A stretch of DNA of 64,000 nt, taken from positions 62,001 to 126,000 of the forward strand of contig JAILWJ010000001.1 of assembly GCA_025699025.1 (NCBI GenBank). Reading direction: 5' to 3'. The translations under genes and the position numbers were made by a program. Shown here in pieces: positions 30,342 to 39,011 of this stretch. A model generated the notes under the pieces. That model was not told where the DNA came from. It was given only the letters and a program-made list of their open reading frames with translations, and searched no databases. Origin of the DNA: Nitrosarchaeum sp. Its GTDB lineage: Archaea; Thermoproteota; Nitrososphaeria; Nitrososphaerales; Nitrosopumilaceae. The first letter of the stretch is position 1, and the number at the start of each line of letters is the position of its first letter.

Positions 30342-31100
30342 ATGAAGGCCAATATCATACTAAAGAAAATTGCATTTTACATAATCATTGTTGCTGTATG
30401 GCAAGCTATTTCGATGACCAACGTATGGCCAAGCAACATCTTTCCGTCCCCATATGAGGTAGGTGAAGACCTAGCGTACACTGCAGCAGACGGAAGTCTG
30501 TTTTTTGGAATAGGCACCAGTATCTTGAGGCTGTTGGTGGGTCTTGCAATTGCAATCGGTGGAGGCATTGTACTTGGAATATTTATGGCTCGGGTGGAAG
30601 TTGTTAATCAGACGATTGGCTCTCTTGTTCTGGGTTTGCAGTCAATCCCGTCTGTTGCATGGGTTCCACTTGGAATACTTTGGTTTGGACTTACTGATGC
30701 CGGGATTATTTTTGTCACTGCAATTGGCGCGATATTTGCTGTCACCATCAACACATACACTGGAGTCAAAAATATCAACCCTCACTTTATCGAGGCTGCT
30801 AGGAATATGGGTGCAAAGGGGACACAACTAGTTACCAGCGTTTTGATTCCTGCTGCATTTCCATACATGATTTCAGGCTTTAAACAAGGGTGGGCATTTG
30901 CATGGCGAGGCGTAATTGGTGCAGAGCTCCTGTTCTCCTTTCTGGGTCTTGGGTTCTTGCTCAATGTGGGGCGTCAGCTAAACGATGTATCTCAGGTTAT
31001 TGCAATAATGCTGGTAATCATGATAATTGGCGTTGTAATTGACGGTGTCATCTTTAAGAGACTTGAGGACAAGGTGATGTCTCGTTGGGGTTTGAGATAA
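30342..31100 (+). CDS. ABC importer permease, NitT/TauT family
   Basis: A 252-residue membrane protein with about six helices and the cytoplasmic EAA loop that contacts the ATPase (EAARNMGAKGTQLVTSV, near residue 152). Length and topology are standard for SsuC/TauC-type permeases. It completes the operon with the binding protein and ATPase upstream. It ends 3 bp before a convergent MFS gene. Confidence 0.9.
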   Translation: MKANIILKKIAFYIIIVAVWQAISMTNVWPSNIFPSPYEVGEDLAYTAADGSLFFGIGTSILRLLVGLAIAIGGGIVLGIFMARVEVVNQTIGSLVLGLQSIPSVAWVPLGILWFGLTDAGIIFVTAIGAIFAVTINTYTGVKNINPHFIEAARNMGAKGTQLVTSVLIPAAFPYMISGFKQGWAFAWRGVIGAELLFSFLGLGFLLNVGRQLNDVSQVIAIMLVIMIIGVVIDGVIFKRLEDKVMSRWGLR

Positions 31101-31103
31101 TCT

Positions 31104-32243
31104 TCAGCTGTTTTTAATTTCTTGGTCGATTTTTAGTGATACTGCAAATGCGCATATGATTATGACAATTGCAAAATACATCACTGCAACATAGTCAAAT
31201 ACAAATGCAATTCCTCCAGCTATTGCAGGCCCTATTACCGTGGAAATGGAAACAGTAGAGCTGAAGATGCCTGTCGATGTTGATCGCGGGTTGTTTTCCA
31301 TCAGGTGAAAGTTTCCACCAATAAACAAAAATGCCCATGTGCCTCCAACCAATGCCATAAATGGCATTGCCATCCACCAATCTGTGATCAATGACAGTCC
31401 AACAAATACAAATGTGGTGCAGCCAATGCCGATCTTAAACTTTGAAACATTTGAAATTTTTATTTTACTTGCCATCAGATTCATCAGGGCAAACGCAGTC
31501 AATGTGTTTGCAACATATACGATTGAAATCTGGTACAGCTCTGCCCCAAATTGCTCCATCAACATCAATGGAAGGATTGTCCATACTGATGACGCGCCAA
31601 TGTGCCTTAGGAGTAGGGATGAGAATAGGAACTTGTTTTTCAAAATAACTTTTTTCGTGGTTCCCGGTTCAAGTTCCTTGGCTTGTAGCGTATTTGGCAT
31701 CTTTAATGTGAACAAAAACCCAATTAGAAACGACACTGCACTTATTATGAAAATTAATTTCACGTCATTTGCAAAGCCTGCAGCTGCAGTACCTGCAAAC
31801 CACCCCAGTGCATGAAACGAAATTACCGTGGCCGCGCGCTTTTTTACGTCATTTGCCTCATAGGCGTACGTGATCATCGCTGGAATCATTATTCCGCTTG
31901 CAACCCCTGCTGCAATCCTGACTAGAAATAACAGCGATATGTCTTCTGCAAAATAATGCAGCCCGAAAGTTATGGCACATCCAATAAACCCGATTCTTAT
32001 GAATTTGAGCCTGGTTCCTTTCTTGTCTGAATGCCTTCCAAAGTAAATTTCTGAGAGGATCTGCGCAAAACTAAACGATGCAACAATCAACCCTATCTCA
32101 AAAATAGAATCTGTTACCCCTTTTGCAAAAATGGGCATGAAGACAAATACTATGGAAATGCCAGCATGTTGAAAAAAAGTAGCACTACGAACTAAATTAT
32201 TCAGCTGAACCTTTTGCATAAATGTACAGATTATTTCATACAA
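31104..32243 (-). CDS. MFS transporter
   Basis: A 379-residue major facilitator with about 12 helices. The loop after helix 2 reads YFGRHSDKKGTRLKFI, the MFS loop 2-3 signature. It belongs to the same broad group as the transporter at 6157, but I cannot align them well by eye. No substrate can be read. The promoter region is shared with the divergent metH N-terminal gene at 32333, which would permit co-regulation. Confidence 0.8.
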   Translation of the reverse strand: MYEIICTFMQKVQLNNLVRSATFFQHAGISIVFVFMPIFAKGVTDSIFEIGLIVASFSFAQILSEIYFGRHSDKKGTRLKFIRIGFIGCAITFGLHYFAEDISLLFLVRIAAGVASGIMIPAMITYAYEANDVKKRAATVISFHALGWFAGTAAAGFANDVKLIFIISAVSFLIGFLFTLKMPNTLQAKELEPGTTKKVILKNKFLFSSLLLRHIGASSVWTILPLMLMEQFGAELYQISIVYVANTLTAFALMNLMASKIKISNVSKFKIGIGCTTFVFVGLSLITDWWMAMPFMALVGGTWAFLFIGGNFHLMENNPRSTSTGIFSSTVSISTVIGPAIAGGIAFVFDYVAVMYFAIVIIICAFAVSLKIDQEIKNS

Positions 32244-32332
32244 CCTAATTTCAACATACGTATAATTCCCCTGATTGAAATGATGATCTTTCTCAAAAGA
32301 GTTAAACTCTCTGGAATCTTCTCAAAAACAAA

Positions 32333-33295
32333 TTGACTGAAAAAGAACCGTTCTTAGATGCGCTTAAAAAACGAATTTTGCTTTTTGATGGCGCAATGGG
32401 AACTGAAATTCAAAAATATAATCCAAAACCGGAAGATTTTCCAAATAACCAAGATGGATTCAATGACGGTTTGGTTATTACTCATCCTGATTGGATAAAA
32501 CAAATTCACAGAAATTATCTGGATGCTGGCGCAGACTGTATTGAAACCAACTCGTTTGGTTCTAACAAAATAAAGCTTGACGAGTATGGTTTTGGTGATC
32601 AAACAGTAGAATTTAACAAAAAAATTGCGCAGCTTGCAGTTGACGTTTGCTCCGAATATGCTGACAAGCCAAGGTATGTGATTGGCTCAATGGGCCCGTC
32701 TGGCTACCTTCCAAGCTCAAACGATCCCGATTTGGGTCAAAAACCTCTTGATGAAATCAGAGATGCATTTGAACTCCAAGCTGAGGGGCTGATTCTTGGC
32801 GGGGTTGATGCATTACTAATTGAAACAAGCCAGGATATCTTGGAAGTCAAACTTGTAATTGAGGCATGTCATGATGCTATGAAAAAAACTGGAAGAAAGG
32901 TTCCAATCATTGCAAACACAACACTAGATCAATACGGCAAGATGCTACTTGGCACGAACATCCAGGCCGCATATACCACCGTCTCTGATATGGGCATTGA
33001 CGTGTTTGGATTGAACTGCTCTACCGGACCAATAGAGATGACTCCCAGCGTGCAATGGCTTGATGAGCAAAATGAGCATAATATTTTGGTGGTTCCAAAT
33101 GCAGGGATGCCTGAAAATCAGGGGGGTCATGCAGTATACAAAATGACTCCTGAAAAGATGGCAGGTGCCTTGGGTGATTTTCTTAAACAATTCAAAAAAG
33201 TTCGAATAATTGGCGGCTGTTGTGGAACAAACCCGCAACACATTGCTGCATTACGCAAAGTAATTGACGAAAAGGCCAACTCTGCCGAGGGTTAA
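32333..33295 (+). CDS. metH: Methionine synthase, homocysteine-binding (MetH N-terminal) subunit
   Basis: The homocysteine S-methyltransferase domain of cobalamin-dependent methionine synthase as a separate 320-residue protein. Start region RILLFDGAMGTEIQKY. The zinc ligands are in FGLNCSTGP near residue 226 and the Cys-Cys pair in GGCCGTNPQH near 302. The start is TTG at 32333. The gene overlaps the second MetH gene by 32 bp in another frame, so the two halves that are one protein in bacteria are separate chains here. Confidence 0.9.
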   Translation: MTEKEPFLDALKKRILLFDGAMGTEIQKYNPKPEDFPNNQDGFNDGLVITHPDWIKQIHRNYLDAGADCIETNSFGSNKIKLDEYGFGDQTVEFNKKIAQLAVDVCSEYADKPRYVIGSMGPSGYLPSSNDPDLGQKPLDEIRDAFELQAEGLILGGVDALLIETSQDILEVKLVIEACHDAMKKTGRKVPIIANTTLDQYGKMLLGTNIQAAYTTVSDMGIDVFGLNCSTGPIEMTPSVQWLDEQNEHNILVVPNAGMPENQGGHAVYKMTPEKMAGALGDFLKQFKKVRIIGGCCGTNPQHIAALRKVIDEKANSAEG

Positions 33296-35828
33296 GTATT
33301 TAGAAAAACTTGGATACTCCATTACGTTGACAGTTCCTAGAGTTAGCTCTGCACTAAAGGCCGTAGACCTCAAGCAAGTTCCTGCACCTCTAATCATCGG
33401 AGAGAGAATAAACACGCAGGGTTCGCGCAAGGCCAAACAGATGGTCCTAAATGATGATTATGACGGTCTTGTGGACTTGGCAAGAGCTCAAGTCGAGGAC
33501 GGGGCTCACTGTCTTGATGTCTGCGTGGCAACAACAGAACGCTCTGATGAACGTGAGTTTATGTTGAATCTTGTAAAACGACTGAGCTTGGAAATTGATG
33601 CACCACTAGTAATTGATTCAACAGATCCTGCAGTCATCGAAGCAGTAGTCAGGCAGATTCCTGGAAGGCCGATTATCAACTCCATCAATCTTGAGGGCGA
33701 CGGAAGCCGCTTTGAGAAACTTGCCCCAATCATGGCAAAGTACGGGTTGCCTGCAATTGCATTGTGCATTGGCCCCAAAGGGATGGCAAAAACACCTCAA
33801 GAAAAACTAGAGACTGCAGAGTTGCTCTTTGAAACAGGAAAGAAGTACGGTCTTAAAATTGAGCAATTTATTTTTGATGTTCTGACATTTACACTTGCCA
33901 CAGGCGAGGATGAATTTCTTGATGCTGGCAAGAATACTCTGGAAGGGATACGTCTGGTCAAGGAAAGATTTCCAAACTCCTTTACAACTCTGGGACTGAG
34001 CAACATCAGCTTTGGCCTTGTTCCTTATGCGAGAAAAATTCTAAATTCTGTATTTCTATACCATGCAGTAAAGTCCGGATTGGACACTGCAATAGTTAAT
34101 GCAAAAGAGATAATTCCTTATGGCGAAATTGATCCTGCAGAAAGGAAGCTTGCCGAAGATCTAATCTTTAACACTCACCCAAATGCCCTCTCTGAGTTGA
34201 TTTCATATTTTGCAAAGACTGGGTCTCAAGGCAGCAGTGCATCTAAAAAAGTTGATGTTGATCCTTTGTGGCCTCCAGGAAAGCGAGCCAATTTCAGAAT
34301 TGTAAACCGGCTCAAAGACGGAATTCAAAATGATGTGGTATCTGCAATTGCTGAGAAGATTGGCAAAAATGAGATCATTGTAAATAATGCGGGTGTCTTG
34401 TCCCTTGATGCTCTACCTGAAGTGACTCATGATGGCGCAATCAGGACTCTAAATGAGGATCTGCTTCCTGCAATGAAGGAGGTAGGTGACAAGTTTGGTT
34501 CTGGAGAACTGATTTTGCCATTTGTACTAAAATCAGCCGAATGCATGAAGGCTGCAGTTGGAGAGCTGGAAAAATACCTCGTAAAAGAGGAGGGCTCTAG
34601 CAAGGGAAAGCTCGTCCTTGGGACTGTTTATGGTGATGTTCATGACATTGGAAAAAATCTTGTAAAGACAATCTTTCAGAATAACGGGTACACTGTTTAT
34701 GATTTGGGCAAGCAAGTTCCATTGCAAAAATTTCTTGAAAAAATTGATGAGGTAAATCCTGACGCAATCGGACTCTCTGCACTCCTTGTGTCTACCTCAA
34801 AGCAGATGCAATTCTTTGTAGAGCATGCTAGAAAAAACAACATGAGTATACCAATCTTGTGCGGTGGTGCTGCAATAAACAGCAATTACATAAATCGAAT
34901 CGCAAAAGATGGTGGAATTTACGAACCAGGTGTGTTTTATTGCAATACCATGTTTGAGGGATTAAAAACGATGGATGCATTGGTATCAGATCAAAAAACC
35001 AAGCTCTTGGCTGACTGGAGGACAAAACTGGAAAACTGGAAAGAAAAGTCTGCACCAGTAGTTGATACTGCCAATCTCCCAAGAAGTAGAATCAAACCTG
35101 TAGACCCACCAAATGCTCCTGTCATGGGCAGACCAATTCGACTAAAAGGCGAGCAAATCAAAATGAGTGAAGTCTGGGAGATGATTGACAAAAAATCACT
35201 TTTCAAGCTGTCTTGGGGGTTGAGGGGAAAGGCTGGTTCTGAATCAGAGGCTGATCATGAAACCCTTCTTAATGAATGGAAGATTCGAATAATTTGCGAG
35301 AAACTCTTCGAGCCTGAAATCGTTTATGGGTATTTCAGGTGCCACAACAAAGATGGAAAGTTAGTCGTTGAAAACACAAACGGTGATGCGGTTGAATTTG
35401 ATTTTCCGCGCTCTACGAAATCTCACCATTTGTGCTTGACTGATTATTTTGGCAGCGATGATGTTGTTGCATTTCAATCAGTGACTGTGGGAAACAGGGC
35501 TGCCGAAATTATTGAAACCTGGAATAAAGAAGACAAGTATACTGATGCTTACTATCTGCATGGCTTGGCAGTTGAGGTTGCAGAGGCATTGGCCGAATGG
35601 ACTAACCGAAGGATCAAATCTGAATTAAATCTTGGTACAAAAGGTGGCCTTAGATACAGCTGGGGATTTCCAAGCTGTCCTGATGTTGCGCAACACCATC
35701 TAGTGTGGAAGTTACTGGAACCTGAGAAATCTGGAATGACTCTGACCGAGTCTGGACAAATAATCCCAGAGCAATCAACTGCGGCAATAGTTGTCCATCA
35801 TCCGGAATCTGAATATTTTGTACTCTAG
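33264..35828 (+). CDS. metH: Methionine synthase, pterin-, cobalamin-binding and activation subunit
   Basis: An 854-residue protein with the remaining MetH domains in order: folate/pterin-binding (about 30-310; LIIGERINTQGSRK), cobalamin cap, B12 domain with DVHDIGKNL near residue 457 (the His ligand to cobalt) and the SAM-binding activation domain to the end (ESGQIIPEQSTAAIV). The TTG at 33264 lies inside the upstream gene. No better start exists before the pterin domain. It needs the homocysteine subunit encoded just upstream. MetF follows convergently. Confidence 0.9.
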   Translation: MTKRPTLPRVKYLEKLGYSITLTVPRVSSALKAVDLKQVPAPLIIGERINTQGSRKAKQMVLNDDYDGLVDLARAQVEDGAHCLDVCVATTERSDEREFMLNLVKRLSLEIDAPLVIDSTDPAVIEAVVRQIPGRPIINSINLEGDGSRFEKLAPIMAKYGLPAIALCIGPKGMAKTPQEKLETAELLFETGKKYGLKIEQFIFDVLTFTLATGEDEFLDAGKNTLEGIRLVKERFPNSFTTLGLSNISFGLVPYARKILNSVFLYHAVKSGLDTAIVNAKEIIPYGEIDPAERKLAEDLIFNTHPNALSELISYFAKTGSQGSSASKKVDVDPLWPPGKRANFRIVNRLKDGIQNDVVSAIAEKIGKNEIIVNNAGVLSLDALPEVTHDGAIRTLNEDLLPAMKEVGDKFGSGELILPFVLKSAECMKAAVGELEKYLVKEEGSSKGKLVLGTVYGDVHDIGKNLVKTIFQNNGYTVYDLGKQVPLQKFLEKIDEVNPDAIGLSALLVSTSKQMQFFVEHARKNNMSIPILCGGAAINSNYINRIAKDGGIYEPGVFYCNTMFEGLKTMDALVSDQKTKLLADWRTKLENWKEKSAPVVDTANLPRSRIKPVDPPNAPVMGRPIRLKGEQIKMSEVWEMIDKKSLFKLSWGLRGKAGSESEADHETLLNEWKIRIICEKLFEPEIVYGYFRCHNKDGKLVVENTNGDAVEFDFPRSTKSHHLCLTDYFGSDDVVAFQSVTVGNRAAEIIETWNKEDKYTDAYYLHGLAVEVAEALAEWTNRRIKSELNLGTKGGLRYSWGFPSCPDVAQHHLVWKLLEPEKSGMTLTESGQIIPEQSTAAIVVHHPESEYFVL

Positions 35829-36577
35829 ATTTTTTTTAGTGTCTCTTTTGCAAATGCAAAATCACTCGGTGACGTGATTAGCGCATCGCCTGATATCTGG
35901 TGAATTTCTTTTATGAACTCTGCAGGGTTGTCCTTATACTCTGACCAATCGAGATTCAAAAATTTTGCCGAGCCCTCATTCTTCTCTGAAGGAAGCAAAA
36001 TACATGGTATGACCCTAAATCCCTGCAGCCTTAATTTTTCTGAGATTCTCTTGACTTGCTGGGATGAATGAATTACCTGGGTCATAAAGCCTGACGGTGC
36101 AGCTGCAATTTTTTTTTGGATTTTTTCAAAGTTTGGGTTGCTAGGAAGAGAAAGAAACAATTTTGCCTTTCCGGAAAACTCGGTCTTGTTTATGTCCTGT
36201 ACCACCTGACTTGGAATCAATCCTGAATCATATGGGTTGTCCTTTGAGGGATCCCCTTTTAGAATCAGTATCCCGTCCAGCCCTAGTTCCAGTGACTTTT
36301 TTACAATCTCTTTGATTGCATTCATGTCCCTATCTCTTACGCGCACACTGATGGTGATTTGTAAATGTGGGTGATTGGCTTTGAGGATGCTTCCGGTGGT
36401 TAATGCAGACACTCTTCTGGTTCCTAAAACTGAATCAGTAACATGGATGCCTCCGCAAAGATGGCTTATCTCTGACACCCTTTGCTGCAGTCTCTCTAGT
36501 GATTCCTTGACCTCCACGCTAGACTCGTCCATACCGTCTGGAATCTTTGGCGGATTTATCTCGTAGATTACGGTCAT
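35825..36577 (-). CDS. metF: Methylenetetrahydrofolate reductase family protein
   Basis: Makes methyl-tetrahydropterin for methionine synthase. The 250-residue protein has the MTHFR TIM-barrel pattern: IYEINPPKIPD at the start, GIHVTDSV near residue 42, and ILILKGDPSKD near 101. Flavin-contact residues cannot be checked by eye. It is shorter than bacterial MetF (about 290) and somewhat divergent, so pterin preference is uncertain. It is convergent with metH, sharing a CTAG across both stop codons. Confidence 0.78.
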   Translation of the reverse strand: MTVIYEINPPKIPDGMDESSVEVKESLERLQQRVSEISHLCGGIHVTDSVLGTRRVSALTTGSILKANHPHLQITISVRVRDRDMNAIKEIVKKSLELGLDGILILKGDPSKDNPYDSGLIPSQVVQDINKTEFSGKAKLFLSLPSNPNFEKIQKKIAAAPSGFMTQVIHSSQQVKRISEKLRLQGFRVIPCILLPSEKNEGSAKFLNLDWSEYKDNPAEFIKEIHQISGDALITSPSDFAFAKETLKKI

Positions 36578-36644
36578 AATGGATCTCCGAATTAACTTGG
36601 TTAAAACCTTTGAATGATTAAATTCAATAACAATAATTTATTTT

Positions 36645-37214
36645 ATGACTACAGTGTTTCTGGAAAAAATAAAATCCGTACTAACAACAAATCTAAATCT
36701 CAATCCTACCATTGATGAAAAGAATAGGATCGCATCCGTGCTAATTGTAATTTATGGCAGTGAGCCTAAAGTTTTGATGACAAAAAAATCACAAATTCTA
36801 AAAATCCATGCAGGTGAGATTGCATTTCCTGGAGGCAAATTTGAATCTCAGGACAACAATCTACTTGAAACCGCGCTAAGAGAATCTCGTGAAGAAGTAA
36901 ATCTGAGCATTAGACATGAGCATGTGGTTGGACAGCTGACTCCTGTCACTACTCTGAACTCTAAATTTACCATCTATCCATTTGTTGCAGTTGTCAGGCG
37001 CTTGCCACGACTCAAAGATAATTTTGAAGTTGAAACAATTTTGAACATTCCTCTTTTGCCACTACTGCATACAATGGCCCCTGATTCTGATCCTTTGCAT
37101 CAATCCATTCAAGAAATGTATACGTTCACTTTTGGAGGCCATTTGATTTGGGGGGCGTCAGCTAGAATGCTAAAACAAATTTGTGACATCTTTAGCAAAA
37201 ACAATCTGCTGTAA
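36645..37214 (+). CDS. Nudix hydrolase (CoA pyrophosphatase-like)
   Basis: A 189-residue Nudix enzyme. The Nudix box begins at GGKFESQDNN and ends in ALRESREEVNL (residues about 64-90), with the preceding IHAGEIAFPGG that resembles CoA/ADP-ribose pyrophosphatases such as NudL. The glutamates that bind metal are in place. Likely hydrolyses CoA derivatives or nucleoside diphosphates. It is monocistronic, about 70 bp upstream of the L39e gene. Confidence 0.82.
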   Translation: MTTVFLEKIKSVLTTNLNLNPTIDEKNRIASVLIVIYGSEPKVLMTKKSQILKIHAGEIAFPGGKFESQDNNLLETALRESREEVNLSIRHEHVVGQLTPVTTLNSKFTIYPFVAVVRRLPRLKDNFEVETILNIPLLPLLHTMAPDSDPLHQSIQEMYTFTFGGHLIWGASARMLKQICDIFSKNNLL

Positions 37215-37284
37215 ATCCAATAAGGCTATCATGGCGGCAAATGTTGAGATTCATTTAAAAAGAGCTCTTCGTGCCTGAAAACTT

Positions 37285-37443
37285 ATGGCTGCACGCAAGT
37301 CATCTCCTAGAAAGATCCGTCTGCTGAAGAAGACTAGACAAACTTCCCCAGTACCTGCGTGGATTATTCTAAGGACAAAGAGAACTGTCAGAACAAACCC
37401 AAAACGTAGGGCTTGGAGATCAACAGATGTGGAGGTAGGATAG
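37285..37443 (+). CDS. rpl39e: Ribosomal protein L39e (eL39)
   Basis: A 52-residue, strongly basic protein of the large subunit that lines the exit tunnel. The ATG at 37285 opens MAARKSSPRKIRLL, and the C-terminal half contains NPKRRAWRSTDVEVG, matching the family. Its TAG stop is immediately followed by the ATG of L31e with no gap, the arrangement seen in other archaea. Confidence 0.95.
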   Translation: MAARKSSPRKIRLLKKTRQTSPVPAWIILRTKRTVRTNPKRRAWRSTDVEVG

Positions 37444-37953
37444 ATGTCTCAGGAACTAGAGCGAGTATACACTATCAATCTTGGCAAGGCATTGATTTCA
37501 CAAAGCCAGCACAGGGCAGTCAGGGCAATCAATATGATTAAGGAATTTGCGCGCCATCACATGAAGATTGAAGACATTAAAATCGAAGAAGATCTTGCCC
37601 ATCAAATTTGGTCCAAGGGAGTACGTAATCCTCCAAGAAAAATCAGAGTCAGAATGAGTAAAACTGACGAGGGTTATGTCTTGGTGTCTCCATATGATGA
37701 GGAAGTTGAAGATTCAAAGAAAGAATCAAAGGAGACCAAAAAAGAAACCAAGAAAGTAGAAGATAAAGTAGAGCCAGCTAAGGAGGCTACAATCGAAGAC
37801 AAATTAGAGTCAACAAAGGAAATTCAAGCAGAAGATAAAGCAGAACCAACAAAAGAATCTACAAAGAAAGAGCCATCCAAGACTCCAAAGAAAGAAGCAA
37901 GCAAAGAATCTACCAAAACACCAAAGAAGGCAAAGCCATCTAAATCAAAATAA
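37444..37953 (+). CDS. rpl31e: Ribosomal protein L31e (eL31) with a long lysine/glutamate-rich tail
   Basis: Residues 1-88 are a normal L31e (ERVYTINLGKAL, RAVRAINMIKEFARHH, PRKIRVRMSKTDEG). The remaining about 80 residues are low complexity: K/E/T/S/P-rich with a 12-residue unit (EDKVEPAKEATI-like) three times, then KKEPSKTPKKEA-like units. Archaeal L31e is normally about 85-95 residues, so the tail nearly doubles it. The tail resembles histone- or RNA-binding extensions. It starts directly after the L39e stop. Confidence 0.92.
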   Translation: MSQELERVYTINLGKALISQSQHRAVRAINMIKEFARHHMKIEDIKIEEDLAHQIWSKGVRNPPRKIRVRMSKTDEGYVLVSPYDEEVEDSKKESKETKKETKKVEDKVEPAKEATIEDKLESTKEIQAEDKAEPTKESTKKEPSKTPKKEASKESTKTPKKAKPSKSK

Positions 37954-37987
37954 GATACTCTCAATTTTAAAAATTAAAAGTTAAATT

Positions 37988-38938
37988 TTATTCTAATTGG
38001 TACAAGTCAAGTTTGCAATCAATGCTGCAATCTGGGTTTGTCCAGTCAAGCATGTTCTCTTTTGGAATCATTCCAAGCGGATCGTAATTGTCAAACTTTG
38101 TTATTCCTTGTACTGATGACAGCATTACTACTTTGGATTCTTCTGAAGAGCCAAAAGTCATGTCCATCTGTGATTCCTGATTTAAGACGCCTCTTGTCAA
38201 ACTAGTTATTGAGTTTAGCACTCCTACTGGAACGTTGTTGCCCCCAACTACATGGATAATTGAGCTCTTGATGGAGTCTGGGGATGCGTCTCCGTACAGC
38301 ATTTTTAGCGAATCTCTAAGTGATTCTTCTATGTTTTGACCTTCCTTGCTTGTAGATATGATGTTTGTTTCAGATGAAATCTCAGTCGATGCTAATGAAT
38401 TCACTATGTGCATTACTGCATCATTTGCAATTTTATAGCATTGTTTTGGACTCAAGTCCGGATTGTTCTCAAGTAGGGAATCATTGTCTAATACAATTGT
38501 GCATTGGGAATCTTCTCTTATTCTCTTTAGAGATACGCCTGCACTGAAAATCCTGTCTTTTTCAAATTTGAATGGCATTATTGCAAACGAAATCAGCCCC
38601 TTGTCTGACTCTTTGCAGATTTCTGAAATTACTGGGGCTATTGCCGAGCCTGTCTTTCCTGCCATGTTGGTCATCAAGACAATGGTTGCATATCCTGAAA
38701 TCTTTGATTTGATCTCATCAAATTCCTTGTATGTTGAGCCTCTGATTAATTGAACTGATGGATTTACTACCGAATCCGTTGAAATCTTGATTGTGTCGCA
38801 GTCTGATGGTAGGTCTTTTTGGTCATTGCTGATTGCTAGACAATCTGAATTTAGAGCATATTTTGCATGTGTTGCTAATTTTGAGCCTGCGCCGCCCACG
38901 CCTACAACTAAGATCGGCTCTTTTACTTGAAAACTCAT
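37988..38938 (-). CDS. Divergent FtsZ/tubulin-family protein
   Basis: A 316-residue protein with the FtsZ fold opening PILVVGVGGAGSKLATH. Two GTPase hallmarks are degenerate: the T4 glycine loop reads NMAGKTGSA (residue about 95) instead of GGGTGTG, and I find no NxDxxD-type T7 segment (about 200-215 reads SSETNIIST). GTP hydrolysis is therefore doubtful. Thaumarchaeota divide with ESCRT-like Cdv proteins, and their FtsZ is known to be divergent. A regulatory or structural role is possible. It lacks an obvious C-terminal peptide. Confidence 0.78.
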   Translation of the reverse strand: MSFQVKEPILVVGVGGAGSKLATHAKYALNSDCLAISNDQKDLPSDCDTIKISTDSVVNPSVQLIRGSTYKEFDEIKSKISGYATIVLMTNMAGKTGSAIAPVISEICKESDKGLISFAIMPFKFEKDRIFSAGVSLKRIREDSQCTIVLDNDSLLENNPDLSPKQCYKIANDAVMHIVNSLASTEISSETNIISTSKEGQNIEESLRDSLKMLYGDASPDSIKSSIIHVVGGNNVPVGVLNSITSLTRGVLNQESQMDMTFGSSEESKVVMLSSVQGITKFDNYDPLGMIPKENMLDWTNPDCSIDCKLDLYQLE

Positions 38939-39011
38939 TTCAAGTGGTATTCTATGATTTGGATAAAAAACCTTCTTACGTTATTTTTATCAAATCTTCG
39001 ATCGAAAAAAA

